The notes beneath the pieces were generated by a model, which saw only the letters and a list, made by a program, of their open reading frames with translations, had not been told where the DNA came from and searched no databases. From JAKVBH01 sp049800955 (lineage in GTDB: Bacteria; Pseudomonadota; Alphaproteobacteria; Rhodobacterales; Rhodobacteraceae): a DNA stretch of 64,000 nucleotides. How positions within the stretch are numbered: the stretch's first letter is position 1; each line of letters begins with the position of its first letter. This document shows, piece after piece, positions 8,303-16,025 of the stretch. Made by a program: the position numbers and the translations under genes. The DNA is taken from NCBI RefSeq assembly GCF_049800955.1, contig NZ_JBNAGA010000001.1, positions 1,488,001 through 1,552,000 on the forward strand. The letters run 5' to 3'.

Positions 8303-9381
8303 TCCAACAGGCCCGCGCGCTCAAAACAGCGGTGCGCGAGGGCATCTTGCATCACAGTTTTTGACGTTTTCAATCGGTTGAGGTTCTTCCATCCGGTTGT
8401 CACGCCGCGACAATGGGCAAAGCGAAATGCCGGATGCGTGCGGCGGTGCAACAGCTGCGCGCGTTCGAGCCCGTGAATGTCCCAGGACCAATTGCCGATC
8501 AGCCCATCGGGCCTAAGGCACCATTTGGGCGGGCAGGGCTTGGGTGGATTGGCGGTCTGTCCGTGGTCGGCATGTGTGAAGGGACCGGTGGCGCCGGGTG
8601 TTGGCAGATGCCATTGCCCCGCGATCTGGATAAATCCCAATCGGCTCTCTTGAACGGCGTCAAAGATGGACGGCCCGTCGGTCAGAACCAGTTCGTCAAC
8701 ATCCACCGAGAGAATGGCCCGTGCCTGGCTCAAATAGCGCAGCCGCAACACGTTAAAGAGCGCGGTCTGCATGAACTTCTCGAGCCGCCGAAACGGCGGC
8801 AGGCCCACGGGCCCATAGCGAAACGGCGCAGGCAGAACCAGTAAATCAAGCCCTGTGGGCGCCAGTGCCGCCTCGATGTCATCCACACCATAGGCGGTGG
8901 AGTCATTGTCCATCACGATGAGCGCCTCCGCCCCGTGCAGGCGTTTGTGAAACAGCGCATGATCCACAAGCCAGGACAGGTCATTGTTCTGACTGACATA
9001 AAACATGGTGTTCTTGCCTGCGAAGCGCTCGGGCTGCGCTGCACTGACAGCGCTTTCGCCGCGCCAGCCTTCCAGATAAACGGTCAGAACCTGCGCAGGC
9101 CGGACAGGCGGGCTCAGCTCAACCACATCGTGGCGCTTGTACCTTCGGATGCGCCGCAGCCCGAGCGGCACACCGTCTGCGCGAAACCGTACCTTGCGCA
9201 TGGCGGGCAGCAGGTTGTTCAACTTCGGGCAGATGAGAAAAAGCCCATCGGGGCGCGCGATGGCATCATACCAGAGCGTGTCGTGATCAAAGGCGTCGAG
9301 ATAGCCTTCGGGACGGTATTTTTCGGCCAATGCGCTCTCGCGCCAAAGCGAGGGCGGCAGGGTCAGGCTGGAAAAGTTCAC
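8299..9381 (-). CDS. Glycosyltransferase family 2 / GT92-like protein
   Basis: 360 residues from a GTG start (9381) that overlaps the cmk stop by 4 bases. Features of the GT2_4/GT92-like group are LIVMDNDSTAYGVDDIEAAL, a DxD-like SVDVDELVLTDG in the middle, and GNWSWDIHGLERAQLLHRR with HCRGVTTGWKN near the C-terminus. Such proteins are expected to transfer a sugar to a surface polysaccharide or lipid, but donor and acceptor are unknown. It is the distal gene of the aroA / membrane protein / cmk unit. In many alphaproteobacteria rpsA occupies this place after cmk. Confidence 0.8.
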   Translation of the reverse strand: MNFSSLTLPPSLWRESALAEKYRPEGYLDAFDHDTLWYDAIARPDGLFLICPKLNNLLPAMRKVRFRADGVPLGLRRIRRYKRHDVVELSPPVRPAQVLTVYLEGWRGESAVSAAQPERFAGKNTMFYVSQNNDLSWLVDHALFHKRLHGAEALIVMDNDSTAYGVDDIEAALAPTGLDLLVLPAPFRYGPVGLPPFRRLEKFMQTALFNVLRLRYLSQARAILSVDVDELVLTDGPSIFDAVQESRLGFIQIAGQWHLPTPGATGPFTHADHGQTANPPKPCPPKWCLRPDGLIGNWSWDIHGLERAQLLHRRTHPAFRFAHCRGVTTGWKNLNRLKTSKTVMQDALAHRCFERAGLLD

Positions 9382-10001
9382 CGCGCCGCCGCGTCAAACG
9401 CCGGGCGCGCAAGCGCAAGAGCAGCCTCAATGGCATCTGTGATGCTCATGTCAGACGTATCAATCGACACAGCGCCTGCGGCGGCCTTGAGCGGTGCATC
9501 AGAGCGGTTCATGTCGCGCGCGTCACGGGCCTGCACATCTTCCAAGACGCCTTCTGGCGTCACGTCATGGCCCTTCGCGGCAAGCTCACGATAACGACGC
9601 CGCGCCCTGACCTCTGCACTGGCCGTCACAAAGAGCTTCACCTCCGCCTCAGGACAGATGATCGTTCCGATATCGCGCCCATCCAGAACCGCGCCCCCCT
9701 GCCTGCGGGCAAAGGCGCGTTGGAAATCCAGCAGCGCCGCGCGCACTTCGGAGATCACCGCCACTTTCGACGCCTCCTGCGCGATCTCGGCGGTGCGCAG
9801 AAAGTCTTCATTCTCAAGATCCGAGGGCGCCAAAGCGCGGGCGGCCGCGACGGGGGTGGCACCTTGCAACGTGGCCGCAGCCACGGCCCGGTACAACAGG
9901 CCGGTATCGAGATGCGCAAGCCCCAACTGTTCCGCCAATGCCCGACTGATCGTGCCCTTGCCAGAGGCAGCAGGTCCATCCACCGCAATCGTAAATGCCA
10001 T
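9378..10001 (-). CDS. cmk: Cytidylate kinase
   Basis: 207 residues from the ATG at 10001. Walker A is GPAASGKGT at the N-terminus; next come LGLAHLDTGLLYRA and GAVLDGRDIGTIICPEAEVK, both typical of CMP kinase, and ARDARDMNRSDAPL near the end. It phosphorylates CMP and dCMP. The stop/start junctions overlap on both sides (TAATG upstream, GTGA downstream), so this is a tight operon running from aroA. The reading frame continues upstream, but the start is fixed by the Walker A position. Confidence 0.96.
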   Translation of the reverse strand: MAFTIAVDGPAASGKGTISRALAEQLGLAHLDTGLLYRAVAAATLQGATPVAAARALAPSDLENEDFLRTAEIAQEASKVAVISEVRAALLDFQRAFARRQGGAVLDGRDIGTIICPEAEVKLFVTASAEVRARRRYRELAAKGHDVTPEGVLEDVQARDARDMNRSDAPLKAAAGAVSIDTSDMSITDAIEAALALARPAFDAAAR

Positions 10002-10510
10002 TATTTTCCCCGTGCACCGATCTTTACAGCTACCAGTGCCAGCACCGAGGCGCCCAGTGCAATATATTTTGACACGGTAAAGCCGCTGGCCTGATTGACC
10101 AGATCTGCGCGTAACTCTTGCACATTGGTGCTCAGGATCTGCCCCACCAGCGCGTTTTCGGCGAGATCCATCACGAGATATGTGCCCGGTATGAGAAACA
10201 AAAAGAGCTGGGGAACCAGGCTCCATGTCCGGCTGGCGTGATGCAGCATCATGACGAGAAGCCCCGTGAACACCACCGGAAAGACAGTATCCAGCAAACG
10301 CACAGGGCCCGTATAGAGCGCCAATGCGCCATCGGTATCCTGCAAGGCACTGAGATATTCGCGCGCATAGGTGAGGTCATAGCCAAGGGGGCTGCCATCA
10401 AATGTGTCATAGCCCTGCGGCGTCAGATAGGTGGCGGACAGCCATATCAGCGCGCCAAACAAAAGCGCTGACAGAATGGCCAGAACACTGCGCACCCTCG
10501 CGGCGGTCAT
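10001..10510 (-). CDS. Four-helix membrane protein of unknown function
   Basis: 169 residues from the ATG at 10510 (a GTG one codon upstream is possible). About four hydrophobic segments are seen: residues 8-28, a VVFTGLLVMML segment near 90, LFLFLIPGTYLVMDLAENALV near 115, and YIALGASVLALVAVKIG at the end. No family is recognised. It is sandwiched between aroA (TGATG junction) and cmk (TAATG junction), so it is translated from the same message. The link to aromatic or nucleotide metabolism is probably only positional. Confidence 0.78.
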   Translation of the reverse strand: MTAARVRSVLAILSALLFGALIWLSATYLTPQGYDTFDGSPLGYDLTYAREYLSALQDTDGALALYTGPVRLLDTVFPVVFTGLLVMMLHHASRTWSLVPQLFLFLIPGTYLVMDLAENALVGQILSTNVQELRADLVNQASGFTVSKYIALGASVLALVAVKIGARGK

Positions 10511-11859
10511 CACGCGTCCCGGCGAAGATCTGCGCCCAACTCTGCCATCAGACCTTCAAAAATGGGGAACGACGTGGCGATGGGACCGCCATCATCCACT
10601 GCGACAGGCGCTTTTGCGGCCATGCCCAATATGAGAAAGGACATTGCGATCCGGTGATCCAAATGGCTCGCCGCCGTCATGCCGCCTGTAACCTGGCCCG
10701 CACCACAGCCCTCAACCGACCACCAATCCGGCCCGTCGTCGACCGTAACGCCTGCGGCGCGCAACCCGGTTGCCATGGCCTCAATCCGGTCGCTCTCCTT
10801 GACGCGCAATTCCTTGACACCCGTCATCATGGTCTTGCCCGTGGCATTGGCGGCCACGACCGAGAGGATCGGATATTCATCGATCATGGAAGCCGCGCGC
10901 TCCGGCGGGACATCGATGCCGCGCATCTCCGGTGAATACCGCGCACGCAGGTCCGCAACAGGCTCGCCGCCTTCCTCGCGCATGTTCTCGAAGGTCAGAT
11001 CCGCGTTCATCTCTTGCAGGGTATAAAACAGACCGGCGCGGGTCGGATTAAGCCCGATACCCGGCACCAGTACATCAGATCCCGGAACGATCAGGGCCGC
11101 GCAGATCGGAAAAGCCGCAGAGGACGGATCGCGCGGTACGGCGATGGTTTGAGGCTTAAGTTCGGGCTGGCCCGTCAGCGTAATCACATGGCCGTCCGAA
11201 GTTTCTTCTGTTGTGATCTCCGCGCCAAAACCTGCGAGCATGCGTTCGGTATGGTCACGCGTGGCTTCTTTCTCGATCACGACGGTCTGGCCGGGTGCAT
11301 TGAGCCCTGCCAGCAAAACAGCGGATTTAACCTGTGCCGAAGGCACCGGCGTTGTGTAGCGCACCGGGGTGGGTTCTGCGGCACCCACGAGGGTCATGGG
11401 CAATCGGCCGCCGCTGCGGCCCACGGTTTGCGTTCCAAACAAAGCCAAGGGATCCGTAACCCGCGCCATTGGGCGTTTGTTGAGGCTTGCGTCTCCGGTG
11501 AAGGTGGCCGTGATCGGGGTCGTGGCCATGGCCCCCATGATCAAGCGCACACCCGTTCCGGAATTGCCGCAGTCAATGACGTTGGTAGGCTCGGCAAATC
11601 CACCGACGCCCACGCCGCGCACATGCCACGTCCCGTCATCGTCACGCTGCACATCAGCGCCAAAGGCGCGCATCGCTTTGCCTGTGTCCAAGACATCGTC
11701 GCCCTCAAGCAGACCCGTGATGACCGTTTCCCCAACGGCCATGGCGCCGAGGATCAGGGAGCGATGGGAAATCGACTTGTCACCCGGGACATGGGCCGTG
11801 CCCTGCAGGGCTGTGCAGGGATGGGATGTCATGGGGATTGGCGCGCCATGGGCCGACAT
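10510..11859 (-). CDS. aroA: 3-phosphoshikimate 1-carboxyvinyltransferase (EPSP synthase)
   Basis: 449 residues from the ATG at 11859, with AAGGACG upstream; the open frame continues further but without a ribosome site. Shikimate-3-phosphate and PEP binding motifs are VPGDKSISHRSLILGAM, CGNSGTGVRLIMG and LRVKESDRIEAMATGL. Length and layout match the class II (CP4-like) group. The residue corresponding to CP4 Ala100 appears to be Gly here (GNSGTG), the usual glyphosate-sensitive state. It catalyses the sixth shikimate-pathway step and leads an operon with the membrane protein, cmk and a glycosyltransferase. Confidence 0.96.
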   Translation of the reverse strand: MSAHGAPIPMTSHPCTALQGTAHVPGDKSISHRSLILGAMAVGETVITGLLEGDDVLDTGKAMRAFGADVQRDDDGTWHVRGVGVGGFAEPTNVIDCGNSGTGVRLIMGAMATTPITATFTGDASLNKRPMARVTDPLALFGTQTVGRSGGRLPMTLVGAAEPTPVRYTTPVPSAQVKSAVLLAGLNAPGQTVVIEKEATRDHTERMLAGFGAEITTEETSDGHVITLTGQPELKPQTIAVPRDPSSAAFPICAALIVPGSDVLVPGIGLNPTRAGLFYTLQEMNADLTFENMREEGGEPVADLRARYSPEMRGIDVPPERAASMIDEYPILSVVAANATGKTMMTGVKELRVKESDRIEAMATGLRAAGVTVDDGPDWWSVEGCGAGQVTGGMTAASHLDHRIAMSFLILGMAAKAPVAVDDGGPIATSFPIFEGLMAELGADLRRDA

Positions 11860-11944
11860 TGTGCGTCCTTTGTTCAGAATTGCGCGGCCCTGATAGCAAG
11901 GCCGGGCGGGGGCGTCCACACGTCTTGAAAATCGATGGTTTCGA

Positions 11945-11972
11945 ACAAAAAAGAGGCGCCCGAAGGCGCCTC
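11945..11972 (-). terminator. Terminator of the DUF1127 gene
   Basis: Perfect 8-bp stem GAGGCGCC / GGCGCCTC (11953-11960 with 11965-11972) with a CGAA tetraloop. On the minus strand it is followed by TTTTTT (11947-11952). It lies about 30 bases behind the DUF1127 stop and upstream of aroA, separating the two units. Confidence 0.85.
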
Positions 11973-12001
11973 AAGGGAAGAGGTCTGGCCAGACCGGGGA
12001 A

Positions 12002-12226
12002 TCAGCCTTGCCAGAACGGGCGCTCAACCTCCTTGGAGGCTTGAGCGCGCGTGACGCCGATATCATCGAGAAGATGATCATCGAGATGTTTGAGAGCTAT
12101 GCGTGTGCGACGACGCTCGGCCCAGGACACGAGAGCAACAGCCACAAAGAGCGCGACCGACGCCGCGGGTGTCAGCGGGCGGTTTTGCAGATACGTCAAC
12201 GCGGAGGCGGGCTGTAGCTGTGTCAT
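12002..12226 (-). CDS. DUF1127 domain small protein
   Basis: 74 residues from the ATG at 12226 (AAGGACAT upstream). The N-terminal half has a hydrophobic stretch (PAASVALFVAVALVSW); the C-terminal half is the DUF1127 motif, ERRRTRIALKHLDDHLLDDIGV, here quoted only as its Arg-rich start and the DDIGV end. Small DUF1127 proteins in alphaproteobacteria such as Rhodobacter CcaF1 and Agrobacterium homologues act in RNA binding and stress or nutrient control. Here it is divergent from a MocR-type regulator, with an operator-like palindrome just upstream of its ribosome site, and it has its own terminator. Likely regulated by that neighbour (inference). Confidence 0.88.
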   Translation of the reverse strand: MTQLQPASALTYLQNRPLTPAASVALFVAVALVSWAERRRTRIALKHLDDHLLDDIGVTRAQASKEVERPFWQG

Positions 12227-12238
12227 GGGATGTCCTTT

Positions 12239-12258
12239 CCAAATTGTATTGACACAAT
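12239..12258 (-). promoter_or_regulatory. Operator-like palindrome upstream of the DUF1127 gene
   Basis: ATTGT (12243-12247) and ACAAT (12254-12258) form an inverted repeat inside CCAAATTGTATT. A near-identical, inverted copy lies at the start of the divergent MocR gene (12318-12338). Paired TTGT-N6/7-ACAA elements are consistent with sites for a GntR/MocR-type regulator. Confidence 0.5.
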
Positions 12259-12317
12259 ATGGCGAATGCGCCATGAATAATTGATACATTGACTCAGAGT
12301 GACCGAGCTAGAGATTT

Positions 12318-12338
12318 ATTGTAATGAATACAATTTGG
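12318..12338 (+). promoter_or_regulatory. Operator-like palindrome covering the MocR start codon
   Basis: ATTGT (12318-12322) and ACAAT (12330-12334) flank and enclose the ATG at 12324. Read on the minus strand the site is CCAAATTGTATT, the same 12-base core as at 12239-12250, so the intergenic region is bounded by two inverted copies. This suggests autoregulation, with binding occluding the start region. Confidence 0.5.
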
Positions 12339-13733
12339 ACGCCAACTCTGGAGCATTTCCCCGGCCCGAAATACAAAGCGCTGGCCGCCGCCCTGAAAGA
12401 CGGTGTGACACAAGGCGCTCTAACAGCAGGCTCCAAGCTTCCGCCCGTGCGTGAATTGGCGTTCCACCTTGGGATCACACCGGGCACTGTAGCGCGGGCC
12501 TATTCCATCCTGACCGATGCAGGCATCTTTGAGGCAACCGTTGGTCGCGGCACATTCGTGGCTGAGAGATCCGTGCCTCGCGTTGAGATGAGTCCTCTCG
12601 AAGTGGACGCTGTGCCGCATGGGTCCGGAGGAAATACGCCGGATATCAATTTGATGTCGCCTGCATTGCCAGATGTGGGGCAGGCGGGACTGATCCGCCA
12701 GCTCATGGCAGAGGTGGCGCATGATCCCCCCTCTGGCCTCATGCATTACCCCAACAGACGCGCATTTCAACCGGCGCGGAATGCCGTCGTGCAATGGCTG
12801 CAAGGGACCCCTCTGGGACCTCTGGAACAAGAGGATATTGTTTTGAGCCATGGCGGGCAAAACGGTATTTCGCTGGTTCTGCAAACGCTCCTGAAGGGTT
12901 CCAACCCGGTTATTCTGGTAGAGGAGTTGGCCTATCCCGGTTTTCGCCGTGCGGCGGACTTGTTGCGGGCCAAAGTTGTTCCGGTCGCCATGGACGCGCA
13001 TGGAATTGTACCGGAGGCTTTTGAAGCCGCCGCGCGTTTGCACACAGCTCAAGTGCTTTGTACCTCTCCTGAAGTGCACAATCCGACGGGGATTTTCACA
13101 CCACTGGAGCGCAGACGCGATCTGGTCGAGATCGCACGGCGGCAGAACGTGCAGATTGTCGAAGACGATTGTTACCGCATGGGGTCTGCGCGCGCACCGA
13201 CCTATCGGATGCTTGCGTCTGAGCGTGGCTGGTATGTCTCGTCCATCTCCAAAACGATCACGCCATCGCTCCGCATTGGCTTTGCTGTGGCACCCGACGG
13301 GCAAGGCGCGGGACTCAGACGTTCCGCTGAACATGGCTTCTTCGGTCTGGCGACCCCGTTGGCGGATTTAACGGCCAAACTGCTGGCGCATCCGCAGATC
13401 GAGACGCTGGCACAGGGCGTTGTCTCGCATATGGGGCTGTACATCCGCGAGGCGGTGAATCATCTGGGCGGGTATGAGCTTCGGTGGAGAGAGGATGTCC
13501 CGTTCTTTTGGTTGCAATTGCCCGAAGGATGGCGCGCCTCCGCGTTTTGCCAGGCGGCGGCAGAGGCAGACGTCAAGATCAGGCCGTCCGAGGATTTCGC
13601 CGGTCGTGACGCCCGCGCGCCCCATGCCGTACGCATTGCGGTCAATGCACAAATCCCTTTGGAACGGTTCTGCAACGCGATGCAGATCCTACGCGATTTG
13701 CTGGATGAACCACCTGAACGCATTGGAGTTTAG
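12324..13733 (+). CDS. MocR/GntR-family transcriptional regulator with aminotransferase-like domain
   Basis: 469 residues. The N-terminal winged helix (about 20-85) contains SKLPPVRELAFHLGITPG and VGRGTFVAE, typical of GntR proteins. The rest is a fold-type I PLP aminotransferase-like domain with ILSHGGQNGISLVL-type, LCTSPEVHNPTG and SSISKTITPSLRIGFA motifs, the latter carrying the predicted PLP lysine. MocR-type regulators sense PLP, GABA, taurine or related amines; the ligand here is unknown. It is divergent from the DUF1127 gene, and a palindrome overlaps its start codon. There is no good Shine-Dalgarno sequence in front of the ATG, consistent with tight or leaderless expression. Confidence 0.9.
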   Translation: MNTIWTPTLEHFPGPKYKALAAALKDGVTQGALTAGSKLPPVRELAFHLGITPGTVARAYSILTDAGIFEATVGRGTFVAERSVPRVEMSPLEVDAVPHGSGGNTPDINLMSPALPDVGQAGLIRQLMAEVAHDPPSGLMHYPNRRAFQPARNAVVQWLQGTPLGPLEQEDIVLSHGGQNGISLVLQTLLKGSNPVILVEELAYPGFRRAADLLRAKVVPVAMDAHGIVPEAFEAAARLHTAQVLCTSPEVHNPTGIFTPLERRRDLVEIARRQNVQIVEDDCYRMGSARAPTYRMLASERGWYVSSISKTITPSLRIGFAVAPDGQGAGLRRSAEHGFFGLATPLADLTAKLLAHPQIETLAQGVVSHMGLYIREAVNHLGGYELRWREDVPFFWLQLPEGWRASAFCQAAAEADVKIRPSEDFAGRDARAPHAVRIAVNAQIPLERFCNAMQILRDLLDEPPERIGV

Positions 13734-13813
13734 ATTCTTAAAGTTTATTGGGGTATTATTATACCTAAATTGCAAAGCGTTGTTTTCAAACAGATAATTA
13801 GCCCTTCACGCCG

Positions 13814-13841
13814 TTGACGCGAAAAAAAGGCATGCCTATAA
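13814..13841 (+). promoter_or_regulatory. Promoter of rplM-rpsI
   Basis: TTGACG (13814-13819) and TATAAC (13836-13841) separated by 16 bases, a good sigma-70-type promoter. Transcription would begin about 45 bases upstream of the rplM start codon. Confidence 0.65.
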
Positions 13842-13860
13842 CCACGCAATCTGAATGTCC

Positions 13861-13874
13861 GGGGCGCGCGCCCC
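13861..13874 (+). promoter_or_regulatory. GC palindrome in the rplM leader
   Basis: GGGGCGCGCGCCCC is a perfect 14-base palindrome able to fold as a GGGGC/GCCCC stem with a 4-base loop. It sits in the 5' leader, 20 bases upstream of the rplM start. In E. coli L13 represses its own operon through the leader; whether this hairpin serves that is unknown. Confidence 0.35.
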
Positions 13875-13894
13875 TTCAATCGCTAGGTAAACCC

Positions 13895-14359
13895 ATGAAA
13901 ACCTTCTCTGCAACGCCAGCAGACATCGAGAAGAAATGGATCGTGATCGACGCTGAAGGCGTTGTTCTGGGCCGTCTTGCATCGATCGTCGCCATGCGTC
14001 TTCGCGGCAAGCACAAGCCGTCCTTCACGCCCCACATGGATTGCGGTGACAACGTGATCATCGTGAACGCTGAAAAAGTCCAGCTGACGGGCAACAAGCG
14101 TCAGGAAAACCACTACTGGCACACAGGCCACCCCGGTGGCATCAAGTCGCGCACCAAGGAGCAGATCCTTGAAGGCGATCATCCTGAGCGCGTGGTCACA
14201 TTGGCCGTCAAGCGGATGCTGCCAGGCAACCGCCTGTCGCGTCAGATCATGACAAACCTGCGCGTTTATGCCGGTGGTGATCACCCGCATGAGGCGCAAA
14301 ACCCAGAAGTGCTCGACGTGAAGTCGATGAACTCGAAGAACACGCGGGTGGCGAAATAA
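13895..14359 (+). CDS. rplM: 50S ribosomal protein L13
   Basis: 154 residues from the ATG at 13895, preceded by CTAGGT. Bacterial L13 motifs are KKWIVIDAEGVVLGRLAS, KPSFTPHMDCGDNVIIVNA, and HPERVVTLAVKRMLPGN. The open frame extends upstream, but the family start is MKTFSATPADIEK. It is coupled to rpsI by a 1-base TAATG overlap, the universal L13-S9 pair, and driven by the promoter at 13814. Confidence 0.98.
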   Translation: MKTFSATPADIEKKWIVIDAEGVVLGRLASIVAMRLRGKHKPSFTPHMDCGDNVIIVNAEKVQLTGNKRQENHYWHTGHPGGIKSRTKEQILEGDHPERVVTLAVKRMLPGNRLSRQIMTNLRVYAGGDHPHEAQNPEVLDVKSMNSKNTRVAK

Positions 14360-14847
14360 TGGCTGATCAAATCAATTCTCTCGAAGAGCTGGGCGCCGCA
14401 GCGGGCGATGCCGCTCCTGTCGAAGCCCTCGTCGAAGCGCGCGAGCCCGTCCGTGACGAGCTGGGCCGTGCCTATGCCACAGGCAAGCGGAAAGACGCGG
14501 TTGCCCGCGTCTGGATCAAGCCGGGCTCCGGCAAGGTTGTCGTGAATGGCAAGGAAATGAACGCCTATTTCGCGCGTCCCGTTCTGCAGATGATCCTGCG
14601 CCAGCCGTTTACCGTGGCCGGTGTGGAAGATCAGTTCGACGTCAACGCGACGGTTAAAGGCGGCGGTCTTTCCGGTCAGGCCGGTGCGGTTAAGCACGGC
14701 ATTTCCAAGGCGCTGCAGCTGTATGATCCCAGCTTGCGCGGTGCGCTGAAAGCCGCTGGCTTCCTGACGCGCGACAGCCGCGTCGTGGAACGTAAGAAAT
14801 TCGGTAAGCGCAAGGCGCGCCGGAGCTTCCAGTTCTCCAAGCGTTAA
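14359..14847 (+). CDS. rpsI: 30S ribosomal protein S9
   Basis: 162 residues. After an acidic, Ala-rich N-terminal extension of about 40 residues, the S9 core begins YATGKRKDAVARVWIKPGSG. It ends in the basic tail KKFGKRKARRSFQFSKR, whose final residues contact P-site tRNA. The N-terminal extension is common in alphaproteobacteria. A strong terminator follows at 14882. Confidence 0.98.
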   Translation: MADQINSLEELGAAAGDAAPVEALVEAREPVRDELGRAYATGKRKDAVARVWIKPGSGKVVVNGKEMNAYFARPVLQMILRQPFTVAGVEDQFDVNATVKGGGLSGQAGAVKHGISKALQLYDPSLRGALKAAGFLTRDSRVVERKKFGKRKARRSFQFSKR

Positions 14848-14881
14848 TCTTGTCGCCTTTTCAAAGGCACATGCTGAGATT

Positions 14882-14910
14882 AAAAGGGGCCGCAACGGGC
14901 CCCTTTTTTT
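14882..14910 (+). terminator. Terminator of rplM-rpsI
   Basis: GGGGCC (14886-14891) pairs with GGCCCC (14898-14903); the stem is extended by AAAA/TTTT and the tail is TTTTTTT (14904-14910). It lies 35 bases behind rpsI. Confidence 0.88.
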
Positions 14911-14935
14911 CTGGGGCCATATGAGGGTGAGACGG

Positions 14936-16021
14936 ATGAAGCTGTTCAAGACCAAACCGCCGGTGCTTCCGAAATACGATATCCCGGATGTGGGACAGTT
15001 GATCAAAGCTGTGCATGGCGACGTGGATCCGGACAAAATCTCGCTCTTCATTCCGGTCAAGAATGAGATGGGCCTGATCCCCGCATTCCTGGGCTACTAC
15101 CGCAGTATCGGGTATGAGCAATTCCTGTTTTTTGATGATCAATCTGATGATGGAACCTTCGAATACCTGACCGCGCAGGATGATTGCATCGTGATCCACA
15201 CCACGATGACTTTTGGTGAGGAGCTGGAATACACCGGGCCCACACATAAAAACCAGCGCGAGACGCGGTTTGGCACCTTCTCGAAAATGGCGATCCCGCA
15301 TCACTTTCTGCCCGGTAAAATCGTCGGATACTATGACGCCGATGAATTCTTGTTGCTGCCGCCGGGCGTGAGCCACATCAGCGAGGTTCATGACAGGATC
15401 GACGCGCTCGAAAGCACCGGGCTCTATGCAACAGTTGTCGAGTTCTTCCCGCGCTCGACCGAGAGTTTCAAAAAGCCCCTGCCGAGTACGTTTGAGGGTT
15501 TGATGGAGGAATACGGCTGGTTTGAAGCCGAGGATTTGTTCGATCCGATGGCGCCACTCGACAAGAAGGGCAAGCCTGTCTTTCACACACCGTCCAAATC
15601 AATGCGGCTCTTCGAGGATTACAAGATCGATCCGATCATCGAGCGCAACACTCTGCGAGAGAAGATCTACTTGTCCTCCAAAGAAAAGCGCGATCAAGGG
15701 TTTAACCGCTCCGCGCGTCACAAGACGCCGATCCTGCGCCGCACCGATGAGAGTTTCATGTTTTCCTGTCACGACGCGATTGTTCCGCCGTCCGGAGAGA
15801 TTTTGCTGACGCTGGCGCATTTCGTCTTCACGTCCAATTTTGCGCAGAAGATCGAGAATGCGCGCAAATGGAAAGCCCATGTGAAAGGCGCGGCAAAGTA
15901 CAATTACTATCGGCGTTTGCTCGATGCGATGGATGGTGTGGAGGATGGCTTCCTGACCGAGCGATCGCAGAAATACGAAAACCCGCAGCAACTGATCGAT
16001 TGCGGATTGATGAAGTGGTGA
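14936..16021 (+). CDS. Glycosyltransferase family 2 protein
   Basis: 361 residues from the ATG at 14936, which has GAGGGTGAG upstream; an ATG 15 bases earlier lacks a ribosome site. The core reads LFIPVKNEMGLIPAFLGYY, FFDDQSDDGT and VGYYDADEFLLLPPG (DxD motif), as in GT2_4/GT92-type enzymes. It is related in type to the gene at 8299-9381. Likely adds a sugar to surface glycan or lipid; substrates unknown. It is convergent with a sulfotransferase-family gene 4 bases away, which may modify the same class of molecule. Confidence 0.82.
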   Translation: MKLFKTKPPVLPKYDIPDVGQLIKAVHGDVDPDKISLFIPVKNEMGLIPAFLGYYRSIGYEQFLFFDDQSDDGTFEYLTAQDDCIVIHTTMTFGEELEYTGPTHKNQRETRFGTFSKMAIPHHFLPGKIVGYYDADEFLLLPPGVSHISEVHDRIDALESTGLYATVVEFFPRSTESFKKPLPSTFEGLMEEYGWFEAEDLFDPMAPLDKKGKPVFHTPSKSMRLFEDYKIDPIIERNTLREKIYLSSKEKRDQGFNRSARHKTPILRRTDESFMFSCHDAIVPPSGEILLTLAHFVFTSNFAQKIENARKWKAHVKGAAKYNYYRRLLDAMDGVEDGFLTERSQKYENPQQLIDCGLMKW

Positions 16022-16025
16022 GTGC

